From Eubacterium sp. (GTDB lineage: Bacteria > Bacillota > Clostridia > Lachnospirales > Lachnospiraceae): 46,421 bases of DNA. The DNA lies in contig JALERO010000103.1 of NCBI GenBank assembly GCA_022764265.1, positions 1 through 46,421 on the forward strand. The letters run 5' to 3'. Positions 37,020 to 46,278 of this stretch are shown here, one piece after another (position 1 is the first letter of the stretch; every line of letters begins with the position of its first letter). The notes beneath the pieces were generated by a model. The model was not told the DNA's origin. It saw nothing but the letters and a program-made list of their open reading frames with translations, and did no database searches. Position numbers and translations under genes: made by a program.

Positions 37020-37895
37020 ATGATAATTTATCTGGATCTTATGTTTTTTCAAAACATTATTGCAGATTACCTGATTTTATATCTTATAAAATCGGACTTG
37101 TATCCGGATATTCCTCTTCGGCGAGTGGCGATGGGAGCTTTGTTATCCTCAATAACATACATATTTTGGTATCGCATGAATGCATTTTCTGGCAGCGGGA
37201 TAACAATACTATCGACATGTTTTTTCATGAGCTTAATTCTTCTGTGGACCTTTCGAATCCGTTCCCTTTCTTTGTATGGAAAAACAATGGAAAAAACAAT
37301 AATCTATATCTTTCTGATGGGAGGCGCCGGCTTACTTATCAGGGAAATAATGAAGCCGAAAGTTGTTTTTGACAACAGATGGTATTGGGGATTCAGCGGA
37401 TTTATGGTTGCTTTTACCAGCTTTTATACAGGCAGGAAAAGAAGAATAAAACGAAAGACCCGGATGGAAGAGATGATTTATGATGTAGAGATCCAAAGAC
37501 ATTCCGGAAGCATTTGTTGCCGTGGAATCTATGATTCCGGAAATCTTCTGATCAGCCAGATTACAGGAAGAGGAATTTGTGTCATTGCATTGGAGGATAT
37601 TCGGGAGTTGTTGGATGAAAAAGAGATGGAAATACTAAGTGAATGGATGAAAGATAAGAATTTTTCATGGGATATGTTCATGAAAAATATGAAAACGGGT
37701 ATTTATTCCATCCGCTATTCATCGGTTGGAAAAGAAAACGGCTTGATGCCCGGAGTACTCGCAGATCATATTATTGTAAAAAAAGAGAATAAAGTACTTG
37801 TCGATTTCAGAGGAATGTTGGGAATAAGCACACAGAGAGTTTCAGAAAATAAGAGATTCTCTGTTATACTGCCGGCAGATATTTTTACCGCTTAA
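37020..37895 (+). CDS. spoIIGA: Sigma-E processing peptidase SpoIIGA
   Basis: [22 protein letters not shown] multi-TM N-terminus; [18 protein letters not shown] aspartic-protease-like motif; directly upstream of sigE. Confidence 0.85.
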   Translation: MIIYLDLMFFQNIIADYLILYLIKSDLYPDIPLRRVAMGALLSSITYIFWYRMNAFSGSGITILSTCFFMSLILLWTFRIRSLSLYGKTMEKTIIYIFLMGGAGLLIREIMKPKVVFDNRWYWGFSGFMVAFTSFYTGRKRRIKRKTRMEEMIYDVEIQRHSGSICCRGIYDSGNLLISQITGRGICVIALEDIRELLDEKEMEILSEWMKDKNFSWDMFMKNMKTGIYSIRYSSVGKENGLMPGVLADHIIVKKENKVLVDFRGMLGISTQRVSENKRFSVILPADIFTA

Positions 37896-37927
37896 TCATT
37901 ATGAATTATACTATGGGAGGGATAAAT

Positions 37928-38671
37928 ATGGCAGTCGTATTGAATGCGTCAGGGACAGGGAGAGTCAGATTTACCGTTTTGAATAACATGAAACAGTTGT
38001 TCAAACCGAGGAATGAGATTCATTATATCGGAGGTACCGATATTCTTCCGCCGCCATTGGAACCGGAGGAGGAAGCCTATGTTCTCAGTCAGCTTGATAC
38101 GAAAAGATGTGAGGAAGCCAGAGCCTTACTGATTGAGCGAAACCTGAGATTGGTGGTCTACATAGCCAAGAAGTTTGAAAATACAGGAATCGGTGTGGAA
38201 GACCTGATTTCCATTGGAACGATTGGATTGATCAAAGCGATTCAGACCTTTAATCTGGATCGGAAAATCAAGCTGGCCACCTATGCTTCGAGATGCATCG
38301 AGAATGAAATTCTGATGTATTTGAGAAGGACCAGTAAAACCAGAATGGAAGTATCCATTGACGAACCATTGAATGTGGATTGGGATGGAAATGAATTACT
38401 TTTATCCGATATTCTGGGAACTGATGATGATGTGATTTCAAAAGACATTGAAGATGAGATTGACAAAAAGCTATTAAAAAAAGCAATGGAAACACTCTCA
38501 GAGAGAGAAAAGCTTATTATCCGCCTGAGATTTGGAATGAATGGACAGGAAGGTGAAGAAAAAACACAGAAAGAAGTGGCAGATATGCTTGGGATATCTC
38601 AATCCTACATTTCGCGGCTTGAAAAGAAGATAATACACCGCCTGAAAAAAGAGATGATCAAAATGGAATAA
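37928..38671 (+). CDS. sigE: RNA polymerase sporulation sigma factor SigE
   Basis: [56 protein letters not shown]; follows spoIIGA. Confidence 0.93.
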   Translation: MAVVLNASGTGRVRFTVLNNMKQLFKPRNEIHYIGGTDILPPPLEPEEEAYVLSQLDTKRCEEARALLIERNLRLVVYIAKKFENTGIGVEDLISIGTIGLIKAIQTFNLDRKIKLATYASRCIENEILMYLRRTSKTRMEVSIDEPLNVDWDGNELLLSDILGTDDDVISKDIEDEIDKKLLKKAMETLSEREKLIIRLRFGMNGQEGEEKTQKEVADMLGISQSYISRLEKKIIHRLKKEMIKME

Positions 38672-38700
38672 ATGATAAAGGGGGCATCCACCGCTGAGAT

Positions 38701-38734
38701 GAAGCGCAGCTACCAGACCGGTTGGCTGCGCTTC
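38701..38734. terminator. Perfect 10-bp hairpin between convergent sigE and sigG (no clear T-tract)
   Basis: GAAGCGCAGC ... GCTGCGCTTC at 38701-38710 / 38725-38734. Confidence 0.5.
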
Positions 38735-38761
38735 CTTAGTGTGATAGCTCATTTTCCAGGA

Positions 38762-39544
38762 TTATTGTGAGTCCAGATAAGCTCGAATTGATTTCAGCGC
38801 ATTTTTTTCCAGGCGACTGACCTGAGCCTGAGATATACTGATCTCATCGGCTACCTCCGTTTGTGTTTTTCCCTCATAAAAACGTTTCTGTATAATATGA
38901 TATTCACGATTCGTCAATTGATTCATGGCTTCCTGAAGAGCAAGATGCTCCACCCAGGTCTCTTCTTTGCTCTTTTTGTCACAGACCTGATCCATCAGAA
39001 AGAGGGCATCGTTGCCGTCCTGATATACGGGCTCAAATAAAGAAACAGGAGTAGCAATGGCATCCAGGGCATAGATAATGTCCTCTTCCGGAAGATTGAT
39101 TTCTTTGGCAATTTCTTCAATCGAGGGGTCCCGGTCCATGGTTTTAACAAGCTGTTCTTTGGCATAGATTGCCTTGTAGGCAATATCCCGGAGAGAACGG
39201 CTGACACGGATGCTGTTGTTATCACGAAGATAACGTCTTACTTCTCCAAGAATCATTGGAACAGCATAGGTGGAGAATTTAACATCCAGGGTTCGGTCAA
39301 AATTATCAATGGCTTTCATTAAACCGATGCAGCCAACCTGAAACAGGTCATCGGCATTTTCATGATTACTGGAAAATCTTTGAATGACACTCAGAACCAG
39401 TCGCAGATTTCCTTTGATATATTTTTCTCTGGCTTCCGTATCGCCCTGTTCGATTCTTTCGAACAGATTATTTTTTTCTTCTTCTGTAAGAAGAGGAAGA
39501 TCGGAAGTGTTTACACCACATATTTCTACTTTGTTTAGAAACAT
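38762..39544 (-). CDS. sigG: RNA polymerase sporulation sigma factor SigG
   Basis: NKVEICGVNTSDLPLLTEEE, KGNLRLVLSVIQRFSSNHENADDLFQVGCIGLMKAIDNFD, QTEVADEISISQAQVSRLEKNALKSIRAYL. Confidence 0.92.
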   Translation of the reverse strand: MFLNKVEICGVNTSDLPLLTEEEKNNLFERIEQGDTEAREKYIKGNLRLVLSVIQRFSSNHENADDLFQVGCIGLMKAIDNFDRTLDVKFSTYAVPMILGEVRRYLRDNNSIRVSRSLRDIAYKAIYAKEQLVKTMDRDPSIEEIAKEINLPEEDIIYALDAIATPVSLFEPVYQDGNDALFLMDQVCDKKSKEETWVEHLALQEAMNQLTNREYHIIQKRFYEGKTQTEVADEISISQAQVSRLEKNALKSIRAYLDSQ

Positions 39545-39581
39545 TTGTACCCTCCTGATTCTTTAAGTTGTGTTCTTATTA

Positions 39582-39611
39582 AAGGATGAACTTAAACCAA
39601 CAAAAATATTC
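39582..39611 (-). promoter_or_regulatory. Candidate forespore (sigma-G-type) promoter GAATA-N18-CATCCTT upstream of sigG
   Basis: Minus strand: GAATA = complement of 39607-39611; CATCCTT = complement of 39582-39588; 18-nt spacer. Confidence 0.45.
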
Positions 39612-39646
39612 AAAGAAATGATTGGATATCGGGAAGGGATTTTAGG

Positions 39647-39675
39647 TTGCGGGATAAAACTTTGTCTGATATAAT
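39647..39675 (+). promoter_or_regulatory. Candidate promoter TTGCGG-N17-TATAAT for the CinA-like gene
   Basis: -35 at 39647-39652, -10 at 39670-39675. Confidence 0.55.
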
Positions 39676-39742
39676 AAAAACAATATGTAATGAATATGAG
39701 GCAGATTTGTTTTCTAAAAATTTATACAGAAAGGTTGATAAT

Positions 39743-40540
39743 ATGGTAGCAGAAATTGTAAGTGTAGGTACGGAATTACTTCTCGGTAATATTGTGAACA
39801 CCAATGCCCAGCACATTTCCAAAGAGATGGCACATCTTGGCATTGATTTATATTATCAGACAGTGGTCGGAGATAATGAGGAGAGATTGACCAATGTATT
39901 AAAAGTAGCATTGGAGCGTTCGGATCTCATTATCATGACCGGTGGACTTGGACCGACAAAGGACGATCTTACAAAAGAAGTTGCCGCTTCCTTTTTTGGA
40001 AAACAACTGGTTTTTGATGAGAAAACCTATCAGCATGTAAAAAAGAAACTGGAATCTTACGGAATTAATCAAATGACGGAAAGCCAGAAGAAACAGGCCA
40101 TGGTTCCGGAAGGAGCCCTGGTTGTGACCAATCCGGTCGGACTGGCCCCAGGCATTATTATGGCACAGGGAAATAAAGCGGTTGTAATGCTTCCGGGACC
40201 GCCAAAGGAGATGAAGGCACTCCTTTCCGAATGCTGTCGATTATTTATCAACCGCCTTTCCGATCATGTTTTTGTTTCTATTAATATCAAGATAAAAGGA
40301 CCGGATGAATTGCCACTCGGTGTGATCGGTGAGGCACCGATTGCCGACCAGCTGGGAGATATCCTTGACAGTGAGAATCCGACGGTTGCCACTTATGCTA
40401 AGGAAGACGGAGTGTTGATTCGCGTCACAGCCTCAGGCAAAACCAGAGAGGATGCCCTGCTGCTGATGAAACCTGTGGTTACAAAGATAGCAGAGATCCT
40501 TGCCGGCAAGATTGCCTGGGTAAAAGAAGATAACGATTAA
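39743..40540 (+). CDS. CinA N-terminal-domain (MoaB/MogA-like) protein, no C-terminal deamidase domain
   Basis: MVAEIVSVGTELLLGNIVNTNAQHISKEMAHLGIDLYYQTVVGDNEERL, MTGGLGPTKDDLTKE, MLPGPPKEM. Start 39743 lies downstream of the predicted promoter. Confidence 0.85.
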   Translation: MVAEIVSVGTELLLGNIVNTNAQHISKEMAHLGIDLYYQTVVGDNEERLTNVLKVALERSDLIIMTGGLGPTKDDLTKEVAASFFGKQLVFDEKTYQHVKKKLESYGINQMTESQKKQAMVPEGALVVTNPVGLAPGIIMAQGNKAVVMLPGPPKEMKALLSECCRLFINRLSDHVFVSINIKIKGPDELPLGVIGEAPIADQLGDILDSENPTVATYAKEDGVLIRVTASGKTREDALLLMKPVVTKIAEILAGKIAWVKEDND

Positions 40541-40559
40541 TATTGATGCAGACAGTTTT

Positions 40560-40599
40560 GTGGCTGTTCTCCTTTGAATTGGAGGACAGCCATTTTTTT
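40560..40599 (+). terminator. Rho-independent terminator after the CinA-like gene
   Basis: TGGCTGTTCTCC-tttgaatt-GGAGGACAGCCA-TTTTTTT. Confidence 0.9.
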
Positions 40600-40601
40600 A
40601 C

Positions 40602-40630
40602 TTGACACAAACCCTGTCTTCTGTCATAAT
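40602..40630 (+). promoter_or_regulatory. Candidate promoter TTGACA-N17-CATAAT for the XRE-cupin/pot genes
   Basis: -35 at 40602-40607, -10 at 40625-40630. Confidence 0.6.
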
Positions 40631-40646
40631 GACCTTGTTTAATTAT

Positions 40647-40665
40647 ACTAAACTTTATGTTTAGT
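40647..40665. promoter_or_regulatory. Perfect inverted repeat ACTAAAC-TTTAT-GTTTAGT, candidate operator
   Basis: 7-bp arms, 5-bp centre, just downstream of the candidate promoter and upstream of the XRE-cupin gene. Confidence 0.5.
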
Positions 40666-40753
40666 TTTAGAATGAGAAATCGTGCGATGACGGAAACAAA
40701 GTATACTTAAAATAGATGAAGGGAGGCAGTGCGGCTGTTCGATTGCCGGATAT

Positions 40754-41290
40754 ATGGAAATTGGAAACAAAATCAGAGATCTTCGAAAATTACAGGGGCT
40801 GACTCAGGAGGAACTGGCAGATCGGGCGGAGCTTACGAAGGGGTTTATCTCACAGCTGGAACGAGATATGACCTCTCCTTCGATTGCAACGCTTGAGGAT
40901 ATATTACAGTGTCTGGGTACCTCCCTTGGTGAGTTTTTTCGGGATGAAGAAGACCAGGAGCAGATTGTATTTACAGAAGAGGATTATTTTCAGAAGGTAG
41001 ATAGTGAATATGGCAATACGATAAATTGGATTATTCCGAATGCACAGAAAAATTCAATGGAACCCATTTATCTTCGATTGAAGAAAGGCGGTTCTGTCTA
41101 TCCGGACAATCCCCATGAAGGGGAGGAGTTTGGATATGTTTTAAAGGGAAAGATAAGAATTCATATTGGCAATCGTGTATGTACAGCCAGAAAGGGAGAT
41201 TCTTTCTATTACACAGCGGATCAGACCCATTATCTGACAGCGGAAGAAGCGTCGGAAATATTATGGGTGACTTCTCCGCCGAGTTTTTAG
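40754..41290 (+). CDS. XRE-family regulator with C-terminal cupin domain
   Basis: HTH (LRKLQGLTQEELADRAELTKGFISQLERDMTSPSIATLEDIL) plus cupin (PHEGEEFGYVLKGKIRIHIGNRVCTARKGDSFYYTADQTHYL). Confidence 0.92.
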   Translation: MEIGNKIRDLRKLQGLTQEELADRAELTKGFISQLERDMTSPSIATLEDILQCLGTSLGEFFRDEEDQEQIVFTEEDYFQKVDSEYGNTINWIIPNAQKNSMEPIYLRLKKGGSVYPDNPHEGEEFGYVLKGKIRIHIGNRVCTARKGDSFYYTADQTHYLTAEEASEILWVTSPPSF

Positions 41291-41363
41291 TAACCAATTG
41301 TCAGGATTCGCGAGCGGGTCTTAAGAAAAGAGAAAGGCTTATAATTCACGGGTACAAAAATAA

Positions 41364-42437
41364 ATGAAAAACAATTTAGTTGAATTACAAAACATTTCCA
41401 AATCATTCGGAAAAACACTGGTATTGGATGAATTATCTCTGGAAGTAAAAGAAAACGAATTTATTACTTTGTTGGGACCATCAGGCTGTGGAAAGACAAC
41501 TACCTTACGTATTATAGGTGGTTTTGAAAAGCCGGATCAGGGAAAGGTAATATTTGACGGAACAGATATTACCAATATTCCTGCCAACAAAAGAAATCTC
41601 AACACCGTATTTCAGAAATATGCATTATTTCAGCATATGACCATTGGCGAAAATATCGCTTTCGGATTGAAAATCAAAAACAAGTCCGCATCCTATATCA
41701 AAGATAAAATTAAATATGCATTGAAACTGGTTAATCTGGAAGGTTTCGAAAATCGAAAACCCTCTTCTTTAAGTGGCGGGCAGCAGCAGCGAATTGCCAT
41801 TGCAAGAGCCATAGTAAACGAGCCAAAAGTGCTTCTTCTGGACGAGCCACTGGGAGCACTTGATCTGAAACTGCGCCAGGATATGCAATATGAATTGATG
41901 CGCCTGAAAGAAGAGTTGGGAATCACTTTTATTTATGTTACCCATGATCAGGAGGAAGCATTGACCATGTCGGACAAAGTTGTGGTCATGAATCAGGGAT
42001 ATATTCAGCAGATGGGAACGCCGGAGGATATTTATAATGAGCCGGAGAATGCTTTTGTTGCAGATTTTATCGGTGACAGCAATATTATTGATGGAATAAT
42101 GCTTGAAGATAAACTGGTGGAGATTCTAGGACGAAAATTTGAATGTGTCGATGTGGGATTTGGGAAAAACAAGCCGGTTGATGTGGTCGTTCGCCCAGAA
42201 GATGTGATTCTCGGAAAAGAAGGAGAAGGAATACTGGACGGTGTTGTCACTTCTCTGATTTTTAAGGGAGTGCATTATGAGATGGATGTACAGGCCGGCG
42301 GCTATGAATGGCTGGTGCACAGCACCATGTGTTATCCGGTTGGAACGAAAGTGAGTATTTCGGTAATTCCTTTTAATATTCAGATTATGAATAAGCCGGA
42401 GTTTGATGATGAGAGGGCGGTGGTCCTGGATGAATAG
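41364..42437 (+). CDS. potA: Spermidine/putrescine ABC transporter ATP-binding protein
   Basis: [51 protein letters not shown]-like C-terminus; followed by potBCD. Confidence 0.93.
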   Translation: MKNNLVELQNISKSFGKTLVLDELSLEVKENEFITLLGPSGCGKTTTLRIIGGFEKPDQGKVIFDGTDITNIPANKRNLNTVFQKYALFQHMTIGENIAFGLKIKNKSASYIKDKIKYALKLVNLEGFENRKPSSLSGGQQQRIAIARAIVNEPKVLLLDEPLGALDLKLRQDMQYELMRLKEELGITFIYVTHDQEEALTMSDKVVVMNQGYIQQMGTPEDIYNEPENAFVADFIGDSNIIDGIMLEDKLVEILGRKFECVDVGFGKNKPVDVVVRPEDVILGKEGEGILDGVVTSLIFKGVHYEMDVQAGGYEWLVHSTMCYPVGTKVSISVIPFNIQIMNKPEFDDERAVVLDE

Positions 42438-43245
42438 AAAATGCCTCGCTACTCCATATATCATCTGGGCAATCGGATTTATTATCCTTCCTCTTCTCAT
42501 GGTGATTTATTATGGAATGACCAATGGAGATGGTGGCTTTACTTTGAGCAATATCCAGGCGATTGCAGATCCGATTCATTATAAAGCATTTGGTAATTCT
42601 GTACTGATTGCTTTGGGAAGCACCCTGATCTGTCTTGTGATTTCCTATCCGCTGGCATATATTTTAAGCCAGAATGAAAAAAGAGGAGCCGGGACAGTCA
42701 TTATGATTTTTGTCCTGCCAATGTGGATAAACTTTTTATTAAGAGTGCTTGCCTTGCAAATGATTTTATCCAATACAGGAATTTTGAATGCAATATTAAA
42801 TTTTTTCGGCCTTCCTGCCCAGAGAATCATGTATACAAAAGGTGCAATTTTAATCGGTATGGTGTATGATTATATTCCTTTTATGATTTTGCCCATTTAT
42901 AATGTTATGAGCAAAATAGACAAAGATGTGCTGGAGGCGGCGCAGGATCTCGGCGCAACTGCTTTTACCACATTTAAGAAAATAATTGTTCCTCTGTCCC
43001 TGCCGGGAGTACTCAGTGGAATTATCATGGTATTTATTCCAAGCCTCTCTGAATTTGTCGTGGCAGATATTTTGGGAGGATCAAAAATACTTTTGTTTGG
43101 AAATGTGATCGAACAGGAATTTAATATGCTCAATAACTGGAATCTGGGATCTGGATTATCTATTGTGTTAATGATCTTCATCTTTATCAGTATGGCGGTT
43201 ATGAATCGCAATGAATCGGAGGAAGGAGATGCAATGCTATGGTAA
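42430..43245 (+). CDS. potB: Spermidine/putrescine ABC transporter permease
   Basis: Multi-[51 protein letters not shown]. Confidence 0.92.
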   Translation: MNRKCLATPYIIWAIGFIILPLLMVIYYGMTNGDGGFTLSNIQAIADPIHYKAFGNSVLIALGSTLICLVISYPLAYILSQNEKRGAGTVIMIFVLPMWINFLLRVLALQMILSNTGILNAILNFFGLPAQRIMYTKGAILIGMVYDYIPFMILPIYNVMSKIDKDVLEAAQDLGATAFTTFKKIIVPLSLPGVLSGIIMVFIPSLSEFVVADILGGSKILLFGNVIEQEFNMLNNWNLGSGLSIVLMIFIFISMAVMNRNESEEGDAMLW

Positions 43246-44030
43246 ATTTAAAAAAATATGCAGGAAAAATGTATGTTGCTCTGATTGCATTCCTTCTGTA
43301 TGCCCCGTTGCTGATTCTTATTGTCTGTTCTTTTAATGATTCAAAAGCCAGAACAGTCTGGGGAGGATTCACATTTCACTGGTATGTGGATCTGTTTCAG
43401 AATGAAGAAGTATTGCTTGCGGTAAAAACTTCCTTGTTGCTGACTGCTTCTGCAGCATTAATTGCCATGGTGTTGGGAACCTTAGCATGTGTTGGAATGT
43501 CGGCCATGGGAAAGAAATCAAAAACAGTATTGCAGTCGGTGACGAACATTCCGTTACTCAATGCAGACATTGTGACCGGAATTGCAATTATGCTTTTATG
43601 TGTTCACTTTCTGTCTCTTGGTTTCTGCTCTGTGCTCATTGCGCATGTGACCTTAGGAATTCCATATGTAATATTGAATGTCATGCCTAAGCTGCAACAG
43701 GTAAATAAAAGTATTTACGAGGCGGCATTGGATCTGGGTGCATCCCATGTATATGCATTTGTGAAAGTTGTTTTGCCGGAAATTCTGCCGGGAATTGTTT
43801 CAGGATTCTTCTTTGCCTTCACCGTATCCATGGATGATTTTGTGATTACCTATTTTACAAAAGGGGCAGGAATGAATACCATATCGACAATGCTTTATCA
43901 GCAGTTGAGAAGGGGAATCAATCCGGAAATGTATGCGCTTTCCACTTTGTTGCTGCTCACCATTCTTCTTTTACTGGGAATGATCAATCATTTATCTGCA
44001 TCGAAAAACAACCGGGAGGTGGACTATTAA
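43239..44030 (+). CDS. potC: Spermidine/putrescine ABC transporter permease
   Basis: Multi-TM; EAALDLGASHVYAFVKVVLPEILPGIVSGFFFAFTVSMDDFVITYF. Confidence 0.92.
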   Translation: MVNLKKYAGKMYVALIAFLLYAPLLILIVCSFNDSKARTVWGGFTFHWYVDLFQNEEVLLAVKTSLLLTASAALIAMVLGTLACVGMSAMGKKSKTVLQSVTNIPLLNADIVTGIAIMLLCVHFLSLGFCSVLIAHVTLGIPYVILNVMPKLQQVNKSIYEAALDLGASHVYAFVKVVLPEILPGIVSGFFFAFTVSMDDFVITYFTKGAGMNTISTMLYQQLRRGINPEMYALSTLLLLTILLLLGMINHLSASKNNREVDY

Positions 44031-45106
44031 TGAAAAAACAGTCTTTTTTGCGGAAAATACTCTCTGTTTTTGGTATTGCTATTATTGCGGCTGCCTGTGC
44101 CGGTTGCGGTCAGAATCAGGAAGAGGCAGTAGATGAAAATTGCCTGGTTGTCTTTAATTATGGTGATTACGTAGATACGGATACCATTCGGATGTTTGAG
44201 GAAGAGACCGGAATTCAGGTCAAATATGAAGAGTATGTGACACCGGAAGATATGTATACCAAATATAAGTCAGGTGCCATCGATTACGATTTGATCTGTA
44301 CCTCTGATTATATGATTGAAAAAATGATACAAGGCGGAGAGGCTTTGGAAATTGATACTTCGCAAATGGAGTATTATGATAATATCGGGGACGAATATCT
44401 GGATTTCTGTAAGGCATTTGATCCGCAAAATTCCTATGCGGTTCCTTATTTCTGGGGGACAGTTGGGATTCTCTATAACCAGGAGATGGTCAAAGAGGAT
44501 GTGACTAGCTGGTCTATTCTCTGGGATGAAAAATATAAAGATCAGATTATAATGGAAAACAGTATGAGAGATGCTTTTCTGGTTCCCCTTAAATGGAAAG
44601 GATATTCCCTTAATACAAAGGACAAAACACAGCTTCGGGAAGCCCAGTCTCTTTTGATGGAACAAAAACCCCTTGTAGAAGCCTATCTGGTTGATGAGAG
44701 CAGAGATGCAATGATTTCCGGCGATGCTGCTATGGCAGTGATCTATTCCGGTGATGCTACGGTTGCTATTGAAACCAATGAGGATCTGGCTTATGCAGTG
44801 CCGGAAGAAGGTTCTAATATCTGGTTTGACTGCTGGATGATACCCAAATCGGCCAAACATAAAAAAGAAGCAGAGATGTTTATTGATTTCATGAATCGCC
44901 CGGATGTGGCGTCCATGAATTTTGATTATATTTACTACGGAACTCCGAACACAGCGGTAATCGAGTCGCTGGATGAAGAGACGTTAGAAGATCCTACAAT
45001 TTTTCCGGAAGAGGAAACCATGAATAAATGTGAAGTCTACCAGTATCTTGGTGAGGAACTTGAGACCTATTATAATCAAATGTGGAAAGAACTGAAATCT
45101 TATTAA
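44030..45106 (+). CDS. potD: Spermidine/putrescine-binding lipoprotein
   Basis: Signal/lipobox-like N-terminus (IIAAACAGCGQNQ), FNYGDYVDTDTIRMFEEETGIQVKYEEY, VPYFWGTVGILYN. Confidence 0.92.
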   Translation: MKKQSFLRKILSVFGIAIIAAACAGCGQNQEEAVDENCLVVFNYGDYVDTDTIRMFEEETGIQVKYEEYVTPEDMYTKYKSGAIDYDLICTSDYMIEKMIQGGEALEIDTSQMEYYDNIGDEYLDFCKAFDPQNSYAVPYFWGTVGILYNQEMVKEDVTSWSILWDEKYKDQIIMENSMRDAFLVPLKWKGYSLNTKDKTQLREAQSLLMEQKPLVEAYLVDESRDAMISGDAAMAVIYSGDATVAIETNEDLAYAVPEEGSNIWFDCWMIPKSAKHKKEAEMFIDFMNRPDVASMNFDYIYYGTPNTAVIESLDEETLEDPTIFPEEETMNKCEVYQYLGEELETYYNQMWKELKSY

Positions 45107-45128
45107 AGAATTATAGTGACAGCATATA

Positions 45129-45194
45129 GCAGGTTTGCAGAGATGCACATAGGAAATGTAATACAAAATATGTGTGCATCTCAAAGCAAACTGC
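45129..45194. repeat. Long imperfect palindrome between potD and the GreA-like gene
   Basis: GCAGGTTTGC-ag-AGATGCACATA ... TATGTGTGCATCT-caaa-GCAAACTGC. Confidence 0.65.
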
Positions 45195-45227
45195 AGGAGT
45201 AATTTTGAGCTGGAAAGAAGGGAAAGT

Positions 45228-45725
45228 GTGAGACATCAATTAACGCAGCGTGACATTGAGAAAATGAAAGAGGAGATTGAGTATCGTAAAGTAGTTGTCC
45301 GTAAAGAGCTTCTGGAACATGTGAAAGAAGCAAGAGCACATGGGGATCTCAGCGAGAATTTCGAGTATCATGCAGCCAAAAAAGAAAAAAATCGCAATGA
45401 AAGCAGAATTCGATATCTGGAGAGGATGATCAGAACCTCGGAAGTGGTAACAGACCATGCAGACAGCGACCAGGTGGGGCTGAATAAGACGGTTACCCTG
45501 TATTTTGAGGAAGAAGAAGAGGAAGAAGTTTTTTCGTTTGTAACCACAGTGCTGGTTGACTCCATGAAAAATCGCGTCAGCATTGAATCGCCATTGGGGA
45601 AAGCGCTTATGGGGCATCGGATCGGAGAGAGAGTCTTTGTGAATGTGAATCCTCAATATGGCTATTATGTGGAAATCAAGAATATCGAGCCTTTTGATGA
45701 TGACATGCCGATCAACGAATTTTGA
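45228..45725 (+). CDS. GreA/GreB-family transcription elongation factor
   Basis: LTQRDIEKMKEEIEYRKVVVRKELLEHVKEARAHGDLSENFEYHAAKKEKNRNESRIRYLERM coiled-coil domain. The start is uncertain: GTG 45228 preferred, the ORF opens at 45174 inside a palindrome. Confidence 0.88.
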   Translation: MRHQLTQRDIEKMKEEIEYRKVVVRKELLEHVKEARAHGDLSENFEYHAAKKEKNRNESRIRYLERMIRTSEVVTDHADSDQVGLNKTVTLYFEEEEEEEVFSFVTTVLVDSMKNRVSIESPLGKALMGHRIGERVFVNVNPQYGYYVEIKNIEPFDDDMPINEF

Positions 45726-45728
45726 TTA

Positions 45729-45767
45729 TCCTGCTTATAATTGATAATTCTGTTTAAAAAAGCAGGA
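45729..45767 (+). terminator. Weak hairpin after the GreA-like gene
   Basis: TCCTGCTT ... AAGCAGGA, with no T-tract. Confidence 0.3.
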
Positions 45768-45822
45768 CTCTAAAAGAAGAAAAAGTGTCAATAAATTGTT
45801 TGAAAAAAATAGAAAAAAGTTG

Positions 45823-45851
45823 TTGACATATATAAAAGAAAATGATAATAT
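45823..45851 (+). promoter_or_regulatory. Candidate tRNA promoter TTGACA-N17-TAATAT
   Basis: -35 at 45823-45828, -10 at 45846-45851. Confidence 0.6.
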
Positions 45852-45892
45852 AAACAAGTCGCGGTTAGCTGTGACAGAGAAATGTAACTTAT

Positions 45893-45978
45893 GGAGAGGT
45901 GTCCGAGTGGTTTAAGGAGCTGGTCTTGAAAACCAGTGATACTGAAAGGTACCGTGGGTTCGAATCCCACCTTCTCCG
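45893..45978 (+). tRNA. tRNA-Ser (anticodon TGA)
   Basis: GGAGAGG/CTTCTCC acceptor; anticodon stem CTGGT-CTTGAAA-ACCAG; T-arm GTGGGTTCGAATCCCAC; long variable arm. Confidence 0.95.
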
Positions 45979-46024
45979 TATCTTTTATAAGATATCGGAG
46001 AAAAATGAGTTATATATTTTGTTT

Positions 46025-46113
46025 GGAGAAGTACCCAAGAGGCCGAAGGGGCTCGCCTGGAAAGTGAGTAGGTCGTTAATAGCGGCGCAAGGGTTCAAAT
46101 CCCTTCTTCTCCG
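46025..46113 (+). tRNA. tRNA-Ser (anticodon GGA)
   Basis: GGAGAAG/CTTCTCC acceptor; anticodon arm CTCGC-CTGGAAA-GTGAG; T-arm GGGTTCAAATCCC; long variable arm. Confidence 0.95.
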
Positions 46114-46115
46114 TC

Positions 46116-46149
46116 TTTGCAATCATCCTACGATGGTTGCAAAATTTTT
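46116..46149 (+). terminator. Rho-independent terminator after the tRNA pair
   Basis: TTTGCAATCATC-ctac-GATGGTTGCAAA-ATTTTT. Confidence 0.85.
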
Positions 46150-46150
46150 C

Positions 46151-46178
46151 TTGACATTTGTTGAGAATGTGATATAAT
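46151..46178 (+). promoter_or_regulatory. Promoter P1 TTGACA-N16-TATAAT reading off the right edge
   Basis: -35 at 46151-46156, -10 at 46173-46178. Confidence 0.7.
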
Positions 46179-46249
46179 CTAAAAGTTGCTTGAGATTGCA
46201 GAATGTCTCGAATAAAAATGATTGAAGAATTTGAAATCAAAAAAAGTTC

Positions 46250-46278
46250 TTGACAAATGAAAGCGATTATGATAAAAT
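46250..46278 (+). promoter_or_regulatory. Promoter P2 TTGACA-N17-TAAAAT reading off the right edge (probable rRNA operon promoter)
   Basis: -35 at 46250-46255, -10 at 46273-46278; followed by a long non-coding leader. Confidence 0.7.

Noticed and set aside
40742-45106. XRE-cupin plus potABCD as a new system
   Set aside because: This is a common arrangement of a polyamine transporter with its regulator; only the operator detail was kept as a finding.
45899-46177. 92-aa and 86-aa ORFs across the tRNA region
   Set aside because: They overlap two well-folded tRNA-Ser genes and are therefore not coding.
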